Below the pieces are notes generated by a model. The model saw only the letters and a program-made list of their open reading frames with translations, had not been told where the DNA came from and searched no databases. 64,000 bases of DNA from NCBI GenBank assembly GCA_019009955.1, contig CM032229.1, positions 149,207,001-149,271,000 of the forward strand. Direction: 5' to 3'. Below are positions 22,445-33,540 of the stretch, one piece after another; position 1 is the first letter of the stretch, and every line of letters starts with the position of its first letter. A program made the translations under genes and the position numbers. This DNA is from Riptortus pedestris (lineage: Eukaryota > Arthropoda > Insecta > Hemiptera > Alydidae).

Positions 22445-23119
22445 TTTTTTATTACTTAACACATATAAGAACATTTAAAGTGTCACTAAATTATTACCTC
22501 CTTGCCAAAAAATGTAATTCTACTATTTGCTACTAAGCCATAAGCTGTATGCGGTACATTTGCGGTAAAAATTGTGGTTTCTGGAAGCCTTCAAACCTTA
22601 GCTACCCGGTTTAATCCCACTTTCCTCTAAGTACTTAATTCTTGAAGAACTTAATTATTGCTTTATTAATTAAAAACTCCAACCGACTGGATAGTGATAC
22701 TATTTAATGCATATCGATATTTAATCATTGTTCTTCATGATGAGAGGAGTACATTATCGAGGGGATCGAGCTACGGCCATTTGACTAATCCCGGAATCGG
22801 ATCGGACTCAGGAGGAATCGATTTTGGGTTTCCAGATGAGATTTCACGGGCTGAGCTAATGCTTGATAATAGGCGGTGGGGCATTATAGGCCCCTATAGC
22901 TCTATTATTGGGATCCGGGATCATATCAATCCCGATGCAACTCCTCCATTATCCTCCGACCCCCATACAGCCGGGATAGGATAGCCTTTACATACCAACA
23001 GCAGGCATTTCCTGCAGGAGGATTGCAGAAAATCGACAGGCTGACAACAATTGTAACCGTACTTTGGCACTTTTATTATCAAAGTTTCTACAGAATAACG
23101 GCACCATCCACAGTATGAA
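22445..23119. other. GC-richer unassigned segment
   Basis: 22740-22985 is less AT-rich than its surroundings and holds a 96-codon plus-strand frame (22694-22984, Ser/Gly/Ile-rich, including FPDEISRAELMLDNRR). No known family was recognised, and no partner exon or splice site could be fixed. It may be a TE remnant. Confidence 0.3.
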
Positions 23120-23170
23120 AGTCCGTCACGCAGGGGCTGCGTAAAGTAAGCAGATTTCCCACGTGAAGTT
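23120..23170 (-). mobile_element. HINE 3' terminus fragment
   Basis: AAGTCCGTCACGCAGGGGCT, AAGCAGATTTCCCACGTGAA: terminal hairpin plus subterminal repeat only. A plus-strand HINE start follows immediately. Confidence 0.75.
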
Positions 23171-23322
23171 TTAGCAGATTTCCCTTGTGGGAAATCATCT
23201 ATTGAGGTCGTACTCATGACGCGAGTTTCGCAAAATTTCTTCAAATGTCCATCGGTCCTACCCAGGAGTTGACGAAAATGAGGTCCGTTCAAAATTTACG
23301 CAGCCCCTGCGTGACGGACTTT
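23171..23322 (+). mobile_element. Minimal HINE (ends only)
   Basis: About 152 bp. AGCAGATTTCCCTTGTGGGA through GTCCGTTCAAAAT is joined directly to TTACGCAGCCCCTGCGTGAC, GGACTT. The entire middle, including (TA)n, is deleted, yet the 5' end, hairpin and terminus remain. Confidence 0.8.
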
Positions 23323-23852
23323 TATATATATATACATAGATATATATATTTGTCTGTTAACGCTCTAGCGGTCGCAATTTTCGTTTGATCGTTACCAAAC
23401 TCGAAATTTAAACGTTTTATGCAAAAATAAAGATCAAGTTCGTTAATGGCTGAAATCGGATCAGTGGGAGGGGGGGGGTTTAGAGGGGAGGATTTTCGAA
23501 AATTCGAAATATCTCCGTTACTATACGTCGGATCGAAAAATTATATAGAACCAATCTTATTACAAATTTAATTTACTATAAATAATGTTATATACATTTA
23601 TTCTGTATCTTGAATATTTACATTTATATTAAAAGTGGGCCGATTCTTGAATATTAACCCAGATATTTGCTTTTTTCGGTTTTCAGCTTCTGAGATGAGA
23701 TCGGCTAACTTCGGGTCTAGTCGTGAGTTTCCGTCAAGAGCTAGTTCCGGCCGTTCCCGTAATTGTTTAACTCTCTACTCTGAAATTTCTCTATTCTAAA
23801 ACTTCACGTGGCAAATCTGCTTAGTTTACGCAGCCCCTGCGTGACGGACTTT
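23323..23852 (+). mobile_element. HINE, 5' truncated
   Basis: TA-rich start, then TTTGTCTGTTAACGCTCTAG and a normal 3' half to GGACTT at about 23852. A minus-orientation HINE interior follows with no spacer. Confidence 0.8.
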
Positions 23853-23854
23853 TA

Positions 23855-24412
23855 CAATAGAGAAATTTCACGAGAAATGCAGATATCTCGGTTAATATTC
23901 AAGATAGAGAATAAATGTATATAAGAATAATTATAGAAGATTTCATTTGAAATAAGGTTGATTCTATACAATTTTGTGATCGGACGTATAGTAACGGAGA
24001 TATTTAGAATTTTCGAAAATCCTCACCTATAACCCCACCCCCCATCCACTAGCCTGATTTTAGCCATTAACGAACTTGATCTTTATTTTTACATAAAACG
24101 TTTAAATATCGAGTTTGGTAACGATCGAGCCAAAATTGCGACCGCTAGAGCGTTAACAGACATAAATATATATAATCTTGAATTGTCCATCAATCCTACC
24201 CAGGAGAAGACGAAAATGAGGTCTGTTCAAAATTATATATATAAATTGATAGATAGACATATATAGATATAAATATATAATATTGAGCGGACCTCATTTT
24301 CAGTGGAGTCACCTCCTGGGTAGGATCGATGGACATTTGAAGACAATTTTGGGAAACCGCGTCATGAGTACGACCCCAATAGCTGATTTCCCTAGCGGGA
24401 AATCTGCTAAAA
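23855..24412 (-). mobile_element. HINE with internal rearrangement
   Basis: Minus-strand copy starting inside the 3' half (AATAGAGAAATTTCACGAGA). It runs through the standard interior and is interrupted at 24176-24236 by a plus-oriented piece (CCATCAATCCTACCCAGGAG). It ends AGCAGATTTCCCGCTAGGGA when read on the minus strand. Confidence 0.75.
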
Positions 24413-25030
24413 ATTCATAATTTAAAAACATCATTCTATCGGGAGCGAAAAAAAAAAATTACTTCGACGTACATGTAAATAACTATACAAATCTATAAAT
24501 GTTTTGTGTTGATTTATTTATCATTTAATTTTATATTGCTTTAGATAATAAAAATTGAGTTTTAATGTTAGTAATAATTGTTTTATGTATACCTTTACGT
24601 ATTGTTTTAATGATGATATAATTGCTTCGCAGACATCTGGTACCATTTTCGATATTGTCTGCTTTGATATTCTGAAGGTGTACATGAGGCTCGTGAATGA
24701 TTCTTCCACTTGCTAGGAAAAGCAGTGTGATGCCAGTCGAAGAGAAGCTGGGATGGTATGGAGTAGAGAGCTAAGGTCAAAAGTTTCTTTTAGATATATA
24801 TTCTATTTTTGAGGCTGCATTACTGGGAAGTATTTCCATTTTTAGGAGTTCGGCTATCTGCTCCAGCGGTTTGAATTTTGGTTGTTATGCAATTTTTCTA
24901 TGGAAATGGGTCCATCTTCGTTAGGTAATGTTTTAATTTGAATAGTTACTTCATTCAATATGTTTTGGAGTTTTATTGTTATATGGCTTTTCACCTTTGA
25001 CACCGTCCTAAAGTTAGTACCGTACTAAAA
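24413..25030. other. No gene recognised
   Basis: AT-rich flank of the minisatellite. A 62-codon frame on the minus strand (24521-24709) has no recognised similarity. Confidence 0.4.
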
Positions 25031-26049
25031 GTTGACTAATTAACAGGCACCTACACTACCCTCTGCTCGGAGAGACACGTTAACTAATTAACAAACAACT
25101 GCTCTACCTTCTGCTCAGAGTGACTCGTTGACTAATTAACAGGCACCTACACTACCTTTTGCTCAGAGTGACACGTTGACTAATTAACCAACAACTGCTC
25201 TACCTTCTGCTCAGAGTGACACGTTGACTAATTAACAGGCACCTACACTACCTTCTGCTCAGAGTGCAACGTTGACTAATTAACAGGCACCTACACTACC
25301 TTCTGCTCAGAGTGCCACGTTGACTAATTAACAGGCACCTACACTACCTTCTGCTCAGAGTGCCACGTTGACTAATTAACAGACACCTACTCTACCTTCT
25401 GCTCAGAGTGCCACGTTGACTAATTAACAGGCACCTACTCTACCTTCTGCACAGAGTGACACGTTAACTAATTAACAGGCACCTACTCTACCTTCTGCTC
25501 AGAGTGCCACGTTGACTAATTAACAGGCACCTCCACTACCTTCTGCTCAGAGTGCCACGTTGACTAATTAACAGACACCTACTCTACCTTCTGCACAGAG
25601 TGCCACGTTGACTAATTAACAGGCACCTACTCTACCTTCTGCACAGAGTGCTACGTTGACTAATCAACAAGCACCTACTCTACCTTCTGCTCAGAGTGCC
25701 TCGTTGACTAATTAACAAGCACCTACTCTACCTTCTGCTCAGAGTGCCACGTTGACTAATCAACAAGCACCTACTCTACCTTCTGCTCAGAGTGCCACGT
25801 TGACTAATTAACAAGCAACTGCTCTACCTTCTGCTCAGAGTGACACGTTGACTAATTAACAGACACCTACTCTACCTTCTGCACAGAGTGCCACGTTGAC
25901 TAATTAACAGGCACCTACTCTACCTTCTGCACAGAGTGCTACGTTAACTAACTAACAGGAACCTACTCTACCTTCTGCTCAGAGTGTTACGTTAACTAAT
26001 TAACGCTACGTTTACTAACATACTCTATCTTCTGCCAAGAGTGCCACGT
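25031..26049 (+). repeat. 48-bp minisatellite, about 21 copies
   Basis: The unit is GTTGACTAATTAACAGGCAC, CTACACTACCTTCTGCTCAG, AGTGCCAC (48 bp). Units differ at a few positions (AGGCAC/AGACAC/CAACTG, TGCTCAG/TGCACAG, TGCCACG/TGACACG). The last units are degenerate. Every frame on both strands contains stops, so it is not coding. The unit length is constant, so it is a true tandem array. Confidence 0.95.
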
Positions 26050-26205
26050 CATGACTGACTGTAAATAGCGAACTTCATTGAAATCAGCTGATCCCACCAT
26101 GATCGGCAGATATCATATCGATTATTTATATTTGTTTATATGTGACAACATCCATTTTCTGTCTAGGTTTGTGTGATAAAATTTAAAAATAACTAATATA
26201 AAATT

Positions 26206-26365
26206 AATTATTATTATTTATTAACGTCCACTTTTTGCTAATATCGCTAATTGGGACGGGGGTTACCATCTTTTTCTAGCCAGGGTTTGACTAAGGATTT
26301 TATTTAATGAGTCTGTTACTAAATAAATTACTACTATGCAGGAGGGAATCTAACTCGCCACAATA
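26206..26365 (-). mobile_element. SINE fragment
   Basis: ATTATTATTTATTAACGTCC, AATTGGGACGGGGGTTACCA, GACTAAGGATTTTATTTAAT and GGGAATCTAACTCGCC follow the SINE body order in reverse. The tRNA-like 5' head is lost. Confidence 0.65.
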
Positions 26366-26443
26366 CTTTATTTTATATATGTACTCTAAATATTAAAATA
26401 AATATATTATATTGTAAAAATACTTCCTAATTGATGGTGGATT

Positions 26444-26545
26444 ATTATTATTTATTAACTTCCACTTTTTAACTAAGGCTAATCGGGACGGGTTATCTAC
26501 AGGTTACCACCCCTTTATAGAGTGGAACTACGGATATTATTTAAT
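26444..26545 (-). mobile_element. SINE 3' fragment
   Basis: ATTATTATTTATTAACTTCC, GGCTAATCGGGACGGGTTAT and CTACAGGTTACCACCCC: tail half only. Confidence 0.65.
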
Positions 26546-27477
26546 TAATTGCGATTGTGGATTAAATATAATCTAATCTAATAAATGCAGTGCTTTTCCT
26601 TACTTATTCCTTAAGAGACTGCTTGTCATTTATTCATGGTTTTCTATCTTTCCAAATGTGAATATTTTAATTAATTCTCCTGTTAATTATGTGGGGTTCT
26701 TTATTTAAAATCTTTATAATTTTAATTGTATTTAAATTGATGTTCTACCCATTGTCAATATGGTTGACATTGTTGTCAATTTTTAACTTGAGTTATCGGT
26801 TTCCTTAGAAGCCTCTCTGACTTTCCTACATAACATTTATTGCAAATTGAACAGTCAGTTCTATTTCGTTTTACATTATTTCATTATTATCTGTTTCTTA
26901 TATTATATTCAATTTGAATACTATAATGCCAAGTTTACTTTTCTGCGCCTTTACTTTTATATGACAGTCCTCATAAGATACATTTTATAAAAATCTAACT
27001 TGTAATACTTCATAAGTTAGTTGTGCCAAAAGTATTTTGGTCTGTTTATTTACGTTAATTATTCAGAATTTTCGTGAATTTGGCCCCGTATTACTTGTTC
27101 TTTTTGGCTCATTCGATATTCCTTCTCAGCTAACTTCGTAGGAAATTAAATATCAAAAGAGCTATAGCCCTTTCTGTGCCATTTGAGGGAGGTTGTTGTG
27201 GAACTTTTAAAGAATTTATGATCTTTACGAAGGTTAGGGAATTTATTATCTATACAGAGTTTTAGGAAATTCTTACACAACTCTCCCCACCCCTCCTACA
27301 TCTCCCATCTGCCGACTACTTCCACGAAATGCTAAAACTTAACGTTTTTTTCCAAGAAACACCTGGTGGAGTATATTATCTTCGTTTTTGTGTATTTTTT
27401 GTTTTGTTATTTAACTTGTACCAAGTGAAGAAACAAATTGTAATCGCATATATACATTTCAAAAGGCTGAAAATAAA
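26546..27477. other. No gene recognised
   Basis: AT-rich DNA without repeats I recognised and with no usable reading frame. Confidence 0.4.
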
Positions 27478-28064
27478 AAGTCCGTCACGCAGGGGCTGCG
27501 TAATCTAAGCAGATTTCCCAATAGATACAATATACAATAGAGAAATCTCCATACGAAAACCGAAATGTTGCGGCAAAGGTCCGAACTAGCTTTTGGCGGA
27601 AAACTGTCATCCCTTATCGGCCCAAATTTAAAAAGATGGAGAATAAATGTATATCACAATATTTATAGTAACTTAAATTTGCAATACGATTGATTCTGTA
27701 CAATTTTTCGGTCCGACGTATAGTAACAGAGATATTTAGAATTTTCGAATTCCTCCCATCTAACCCCACCTCCCACTGGTCCGATTTCAGCCATTAACGA
27801 ACTTGATCTTTTTTTTTTTTTACATAAAACGACTAAATATCGAGTTTTGTAACGATCAAACAAAAATTGCGACCGCTAGAGCGGTAACAGACAAATATAT
27901 AGATAGATAGATAGATAGATAGATATCTATATATAGATACAGTTTTGAACGGACATCATTTTCGTCATCTCCTGGGTAGGATCGGTGGACATTTGAAGAA
28001 TAATTTCGAAAATTCAGACATGAGTACAACCTCGATAGCTGATTTCCCTTATGGGAAATCTGTT
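27478..28064 (-). mobile_element. HINE, near full-length
   Basis: On the minus strand: AGCAGATTTCCC-type start (one change, AACAGATTTCCC), 5' segment, short (TATC)n block near 27895-27935, GCTCTAGCGGTCGC, G-rich box, 3' hairpin ACGCAGCCCCTGCGT and GGACTT. The (TA)n block is short here. 587 bp. Confidence 0.85.
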
Positions 28065-28941
28065 AAAAAGAGTTGCCAAACATGTAGAAAAAGTTTGCGA
28101 TGAACATTCCTTTGTTGCATGTCATCGTTGTGGAGAACAACATTTTAATTAGTTAGGTTACTTTTTAAATTGCTTGACATAATGTTTCCTAAATCAGAAT
28201 ACCTGTATGATAACATTCTTTTGAATAATGTTATTATTGTATATTAGTATTTGATGTTTATAATAGAAATAATTTTTTTTGTTGAAAATATTTTGTTTAC
28301 CAATTTTTTTGAGGGAAATAGGTGGTTTGAGAAAAATTCTCACGCGTGAGTTCTCAGGTCACTCATTTTGACGGGAGTTTTGAAGAGTTAAGCACTTGAT
28401 CTTTGCCATAGTTAATCCAAGCTGATGCTAGATGGCGCGGATAGATGTGGGGGTGAATGCTTCAGGTTTGGATGAGCTAGGTAAGTTGGTGCTGTATTTA
28501 GTGGGATTACATTAGTGAGTCGGTAGTAAACAGCTGGTAATGAGTCTAAGATTGGCTTCAATTTGGCTGTGTCCTCTCTTCACAACTATTACGACAACAA
28601 TTATCCTCTCCCCAGTGCCCTTAATGGCCTGGCAACCAACCACTCCTCCCTCTTATTAAATATCCCTACACACAGCAGCCCCAACATAAGATTATTCTGG
28701 AATTTTCGCACTTTATAAACAATGCGGGGGAATTCCACATTGCTCCATTATTAAAATAAAACGGACTAAACATTCTTTAATACCTGTTTAGTTCATTAAA
28801 ATGATATTTTTTGAATAATTTGATATTCATTTCTTGATAGTGTTATAATTTTCATTTCCTCACTGAGGTAAATCCCATTATTGATTTTCTTTTTATAGGT
28901 TAGGAGTGTTTAGGGGTAAACGGGAATTTTGTTTGATATTT

Positions 28942-28945
<4 letters not shown>
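28065..28945. other. Apparently non-repetitive DNA
   Basis: Includes a less AT-rich part at 28330-28720 with a CTCF-like core at 28425-28438. No coding frame was recognised. Confidence 0.4.
28425..28438 (+). promoter_or_regulatory. Possible CTCF-type site
   Basis: ATGCTAGATGGCGC matches the last 11 positions of the general CTCF pattern (S-Y-A-G-R-K-G-G-C-R-S). The three outer positions do not match. A match this short is expected by chance in long DNA. Confidence 0.2.

Positions 28946-28995
<50 letters not shown>
28946..28995. repeat. (TA)n microsatellite
   Basis: About 25 TA units directly before a family B Helitron end. Confidence 0.95.
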
Positions 28996-28996
<1 letters not shown>

Positions 28997-29003
28997 TTAT
29001 ATA

Positions 29004-29640
29004 ATAGCTAAGAAACACGGCTTCACTCTGGAATCCTTAGTCTGAATGTTGATGGTACTTTTTATTTGGTAAGGCTACAATGTGTACAACTACACTTCCT
29101 GTGTGGGCTAATAGTTTTCCTGTTTGCAGGGGACTTGTAGTACAGAAATTTTAGTTTTGAAGTTTAATTGAAAATTAGTCCCTAATCAATCCCTCTCCAC
29201 TGTTTGATACAACATGATGAAATCAGATCATAACCATGGATAGCATTTATTATAATTAAATTCAAGTAAATTAAATGTACATATTTCCTGTCAAAAACCA
29301 ATCCGAGCAGAACATTATCTCCGTAATAGTAAATGTGAGTAGAAAAAATAAATGCATTTCACAGGAAATTAGTTAAAACAATTAACTGTTAGCGTAACGA
29401 CACCTTCCGACTCCGCTTGAGTTTTATCAACATTGCATCACTTAAATACCTATAGTTCATATTGGAAAGAATTGTTGAGCATTTCAATTTTTCTGCGCAA
29501 ATTACTTGCTTCATACATGGTTACCAACGTTTGGAGAAGGGTTGCCAAAAATATGCATAGAACAACAATTGTACAGAATAAGCAATGAAATTGATTATGA
29601 AATGTTTCTAAACCCACTCCTCCTAGTTCAACTGGATTTC
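29004..29640 (-). mobile_element. Helitron family B, degenerate
   Basis: The end AATAGCTAAGAAACACGGCT keeps the family order but its hairpin has decayed. TGTTGATGGTACTTTTTATT, GAAATTTTAGTTTTGAAG, GGATAGCATTTATTATAATT and AGTTCATATTGGAAAGAATT match the copy at 58530. Confidence 0.7.
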
Positions 29641-30599
29641 CCTTGAACCAAGAAGAAATATTAAATTATATAATGTGCATATGTAAAAATGTACTAAAAT
29701 GTCAATGGTATATATAAGTCTCCTACTGTTATCTAGTCCTTACGGAAAAACAGTATACCCAGATGGACCCGTTGTGCCGTTTGTGTAATAAAATTTTCCT
29801 TTTCTGAAATAAAGATTTGTGCATTTTACGGATAAAGGATGCATCAAATCGAAAACTTCACCGGTACAAACTCGTTTTAGAATTTGATTTTCTTCAAGAA
29901 TCCTCCATAAAAAGTAGGTAATTTCATTGGAAATTCCAAAGTTATGGCCGCTGGAGAAGTACTTAAGAAGGATAGGAGATTGCTATGGACTGAATTTTTC
30001 AGGGTTACCAACAATGGCACACCAAGTCTCAGCCTTCTATTAAAATAATTGGATATTTTAAGGAAAGTGGCACGGGAAGTTGGGACATAAGCATATTTTT
30101 GGTAACTCTACACCATACCAACTTATATCACATTTATAAGGAATAAGCAAAAACATCAAGAATCGCCATAATTAAAGCTTAAATACAACAAATAGTTCTG
30201 TTCATCTGTCCAGGAGGGTTGGAATTTTTAATGAAGAGACTAAATCAATAATGGTAAATATCTCAACCGGTTCGTTATTGTGAGGCTGATCGAAAAATGT
30301 TACATAATCGAACTTATGGTAACTTAGATTTTCTTCAATTGTTGTTCTATACATTTGTTCTATAACTCGAATATTAACGGAGATATTTGCGTTGCTTTAG
30401 TTTTTAGACGTCAATATACATTTATTCCTACTAATGCGATTTTATTTAGGATTAATAAGTGACTAAACATTTAAAAGCTAACTAAAATTTCAAGTCGTCT
30501 ACTTATGGTACTTATAACAGGAAAGATGTCAGCTGATCAACGTGTTCAGCACACGTGGGAAGTCCCCTTAGTTTACGCAACCCCTTCTTAGCGGCTTTG
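29641..30599 (+). repeat. Old HINE-like relics, no gene
   Basis: Modules resembling the HINE interior (ATATCTCAACCGGTTCGTTA, CTCGAATATTAACGGAGATA) and a worn terminus at 30556-30600 (GTTTACGCAACCCCTTCTTA) indicate an ancient copy. The part before about 30230 is unrecognised. Confidence 0.4.
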
Positions 30600-30737
30600 T
30601 TGTATGTTCATACCCTTGTTAGTGAATGCAAAGCTCTGAAAGTGCTATGAGCTAAAAAAGAGTAGAAGGCGAGGGGGGCTTATTTATATCAATCATTCCT
30701 TCTAAAGCCTACTTCAACCCTTCAACAACATGGGTAA

Positions 30738-31165
30738 AAAGTCAATCACGCAGGGGCTGCGTAAACTAAGCAGATTTCCCAGGTGGTGATGTAACACACT
30801 AGTGTTCTCCACTCACTACATATTCTCTATTTCAACGTAAAAAAAAAACAAAAAAAAACGAAGAGTTGAATGAGAAGGGGGAGGGGTTCTTGAAATCAAA
30901 AACACGACTTACTCGCTTAAAACTTGAGTTACGAAAAAATCCATTGATCAACAATTGTAGAAAATCAAAAGTTTAACAAGATTGGTTCAATAGCACTTTA
31001 TCATCCGACTCATAATAACGGATAAATTTTGAATGATCTAATCTCTCCCACTCTAGAACACCACTATTCCATGTCCGATTTCTGCCGATAGCAAATATGA
31101 TATTTATATGATCATTATATATAGTATATAACGAGTGAGGTATAGATGATAATAACATTGTCAAG
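30738..31165 (-). mobile_element. HINE relic
   Basis: AGTCAATCACGCAGGGGCTG and AAGCAGATTTCCC at the left give the 3' terminus. The interior (TAACAAGATTGGTTCAATAG, CCGACTCATAATAACGGATA) is strongly diverged, and the 5' end is missing. Confidence 0.6.
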
Positions 31166-31204
31166 AAAAGAAAGTAAAATCTAAATTCATGATGCCATTA
31201 GATT

Positions 31205-31245
31205 TTGTATTTGCATCCAGGAGATGACGAAAATGAGGTCCGTTC

Positions 31246-31306
<61 letters not shown>

Positions 31307-31780
31307 TGTTAACGCTCTAGCGGTCGCAATTTTTGTTTGATCGTTACCAAACTCGGAATTTAATCGTTTTATCCACAAAGGAAGATAAAGTTCGTTAATG
31401 GGTGAAATCGGACCAGTGAGAGGGGGAGGGGGTTAGAGGAGGAGATTTTTGAAAATTAGAAATATCTCCGTTATTATGCGTCGGATCGAAAAAATGTATT
31501 AAATCAATCTTATTGAAAATTACATTTACTATAAATATTGTTCTATACATTTATTCTATATCTTGAATACTAACCGAGATATTTGCATTTGTATTCTGTG
31601 TGTGGTCGGCAGGAGTCGGCTATGTTCGGGACTTTCCGCCGAGAGCTCTGGCGGCCGTTTCCGTAACTATTCGTCCCTCGTGAATAGGTTTAGAGATCCC
31701 TTACTACTACAGTTGTTATTGGGCAGATTTAAAACTTCACGTGGGAACTCTGCTTAGTTTAGCCCCTGCGTGACGGACTT
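31205..31780 (+). mobile_element. HINE, 5' truncated
   Basis: Starts in GGAGATGACGAAAATGAGGT, then (TA)n at 31252-31302, standard interior and an altered 3' hairpin (TTAGCCCCTGCGTGACGGAC; the first stem arm is deleted). Ends at GGACTT before a T-run. Confidence 0.8.
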
Positions 31781-32204
31781 TTTTATTTTCTTAAATCGAC
31801 GTTAATTTAAGATGTAATATGGAAAAGCAAGGGAAGAAGTAAAGTTTTCATTAGTTTCATTCTCCTCCATGAGAATGCACAAAGTTTTCATAAATAAATA
31901 TTTATAGCTAAATGTATACGTACCACATATGTATAGCTATAGGAATAAACCACACTATATCTACCCCAACTCGTCATATCTATAATTTCAGTAGACGTCA
32001 ATGTATAATGAATGCACTGGTCTGCGTATTTAACATTTACATATAGCCATTCGTTCACGTTCGTCGAATAAAACTAATGATACAACAAACATTGTGTTCA
32101 CTTGAATGTAAATCCAGCTTAAGATTAAGGTTCCACCGCAATGTAATCCATACAGCAAACGTTCATTCAATTAATCACTAATCCATATTGTTATTTTAGC
32201 CATA
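31781..32204. other. No gene recognised
   Basis: AT-rich DNA without recognised repeats, RNA folds or long frames. Confidence 0.4.
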
Positions 32205-33100
32205 GAACCTCTTTTAGGAATTAGAAGATTTATCATGAGATTTCCCCGTTGTATTCGTGAAACGATTTTCGATAAACACTACCTAAGAGATGACGAAAAT
32301 ATATTATCTATCTAACCACATATACGAGTATATTTATGTACTGTTACATTTTTATTACCAAAACCAGTAATAAACGCTGTTAATAAGAGTTCTTTTGGAT
32401 TGCAAAATTAAATACTCACAAGTTTCACAGTTTTTATCACAGCACAATTTATTTCACAATGCACAATACACTTAGTAATTATTCTTAATTACTACTCACA
32501 GTATACACTGATAGCCTCACTGTTCTTCAGATTACACAGTCCAATAATTCACTCACGGTCACTGAAGTACACCAAAAGACGGCACTGTCCATTACTTCGC
32601 GGCACTGCACTGTCCTTTACTTTGCGGCACTGCACTGTCTTAAACATGGCACTAAACTTTTACTTACAGTCACGGCACAACACTGTTCTTATAAAAACAC
32701 TTTACCACACTGGACTAAGTCGCAATGTAGCACCGAACACACATGTGAGCACTTGAGAAGAAAACTGACTCGCTCGCGGCTGGCCAGTTCTTTATATAGG
32801 TCGTCGGCATACATCAAAGGGGAATTGGCTGGGCCCTTCGATGTCTGGACTGGACGGGTCTAGTAGGAGCTCGACTCTCTTTCTGTTTCTTTGATCTACC
32901 TCGCACTTCCCAAATACGCGACTCTCTCTCTCTGAAGGATTATTCATGTATTTAATTTTCGCAACAGATCTAGCGGCCACAATTTTGGTTTCATCTTTGC
33001 CAAACTCCACATAACTTAAACGTCACGTCCATTAATGAGCCAAATTGGTACAAGAGTGGGGGTTTACAGGGGACAAAATGTAAAAATCGAAAATGCCCGT
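32205..33100 (+). mobile_element. HINE split by a solo LTR
   Basis: The left part (32205-32341) keeps AACGATTTTCGATAAACACT, GAGATGACGAAAATA and a TA-rich end. The right part resumes at 32967 with TCTAGCGGCCACAATTTTGG and TTGCCAAACTCCACATAAC, then a G-rich box. The order is that of one diverged HINE with 625 bp inserted near its TA/TGTCTG junction. Confidence 0.6.
32342..32966 (-). mobile_element. Solo LTR, about 625 bp
   Basis: On the minus strand it begins TGTTGCGAAAATTAAATAC and ends AATAAAAATGTAACA, so TG...CA termini with a short inverted match. In between are a TATA box (CCTATATAAAG), repeated GTGCCGC-AAGTAA-GGACAGTGC units and AATAAA. It matches 7640-8163. The 4-bp flanks (GATC and GTAC on the minus strand) agree at only two bases, so no clean target duplication is shown. 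No internal retroviral-type genes adjoin it, so it is read as a solo LTR. A 72-codon frame inside is not a gene. Confidence 0.62.
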
Positions 33101-33111
33101 TATCACTTAGG

Positions 33112-33465
33112 GCTGCGTTAACTAAGCAGATTTCCCAGGTGCACCACGTACTAGCATTTATCTCAAGACCTAAAAGTTCAATAAGAACAACATTTGGTAC
33201 TTAGGCTTCAAATAATGTGCTTCATAATAAAAGACCTTACTGTCAATATGACATGAGTAGGAGTGAGGGTTTACTGTTGACCTAAATCTAAAAAAATGCG
33301 ATTATCTCGATTATTAATCAAGATCAAAAACGTGCATAACAACATTTATCGAGTATTACATTTGCAATAAGATTGGTACTATGCAATTTTTCGATCCGAC
33401 GTACAGTAACGGAGATATTTCGAAATACCCCCCCCCCTCCCACTGGTCCAATTTCAGCCATTAAT
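33112..33465 (-). mobile_element. HINE 3' half
   Basis: GGCTGCGTTAACTAAGCAGA at the left is a worn terminus. ATCCGACGTACAGTAACGGA and CCCACTGGTCCAATTTCAGC are interior modules. It runs into (TA)n at 33467, where a Helitron begins. Confidence 0.7.
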
Positions 33466-33466
33466 G

Positions 33467-33493
33467 ATATATATATATATATATATATATATA

Positions 33494-33534
<41 letters not shown>
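33467..33534. repeat. (TA)n microsatellite
   Basis: About 33 TA units with one TATC interruption, between a HINE and a Helitron. Confidence 0.95.

Positions 33535-33540
<6 letters not shown>

Noticed and set aside
22921..23292. 123-codon minus-strand frame
   Set aside because: It runs through HINE termini (the hairpin and AGCAGATTTCCC regions) and is a chance frame across repeat DNA.
25031..26049. CRISPR-like or protein-coding repeat
   Set aside because: The 48-bp units are contiguous with no unique spacers, and all frames have stops; it is a minisatellite in an animal genome.
32792..33010. 72-codon frame rich in charged residues as a gene
   Set aside because: It crosses the boundary between the solo LTR and the surrounding HINE.
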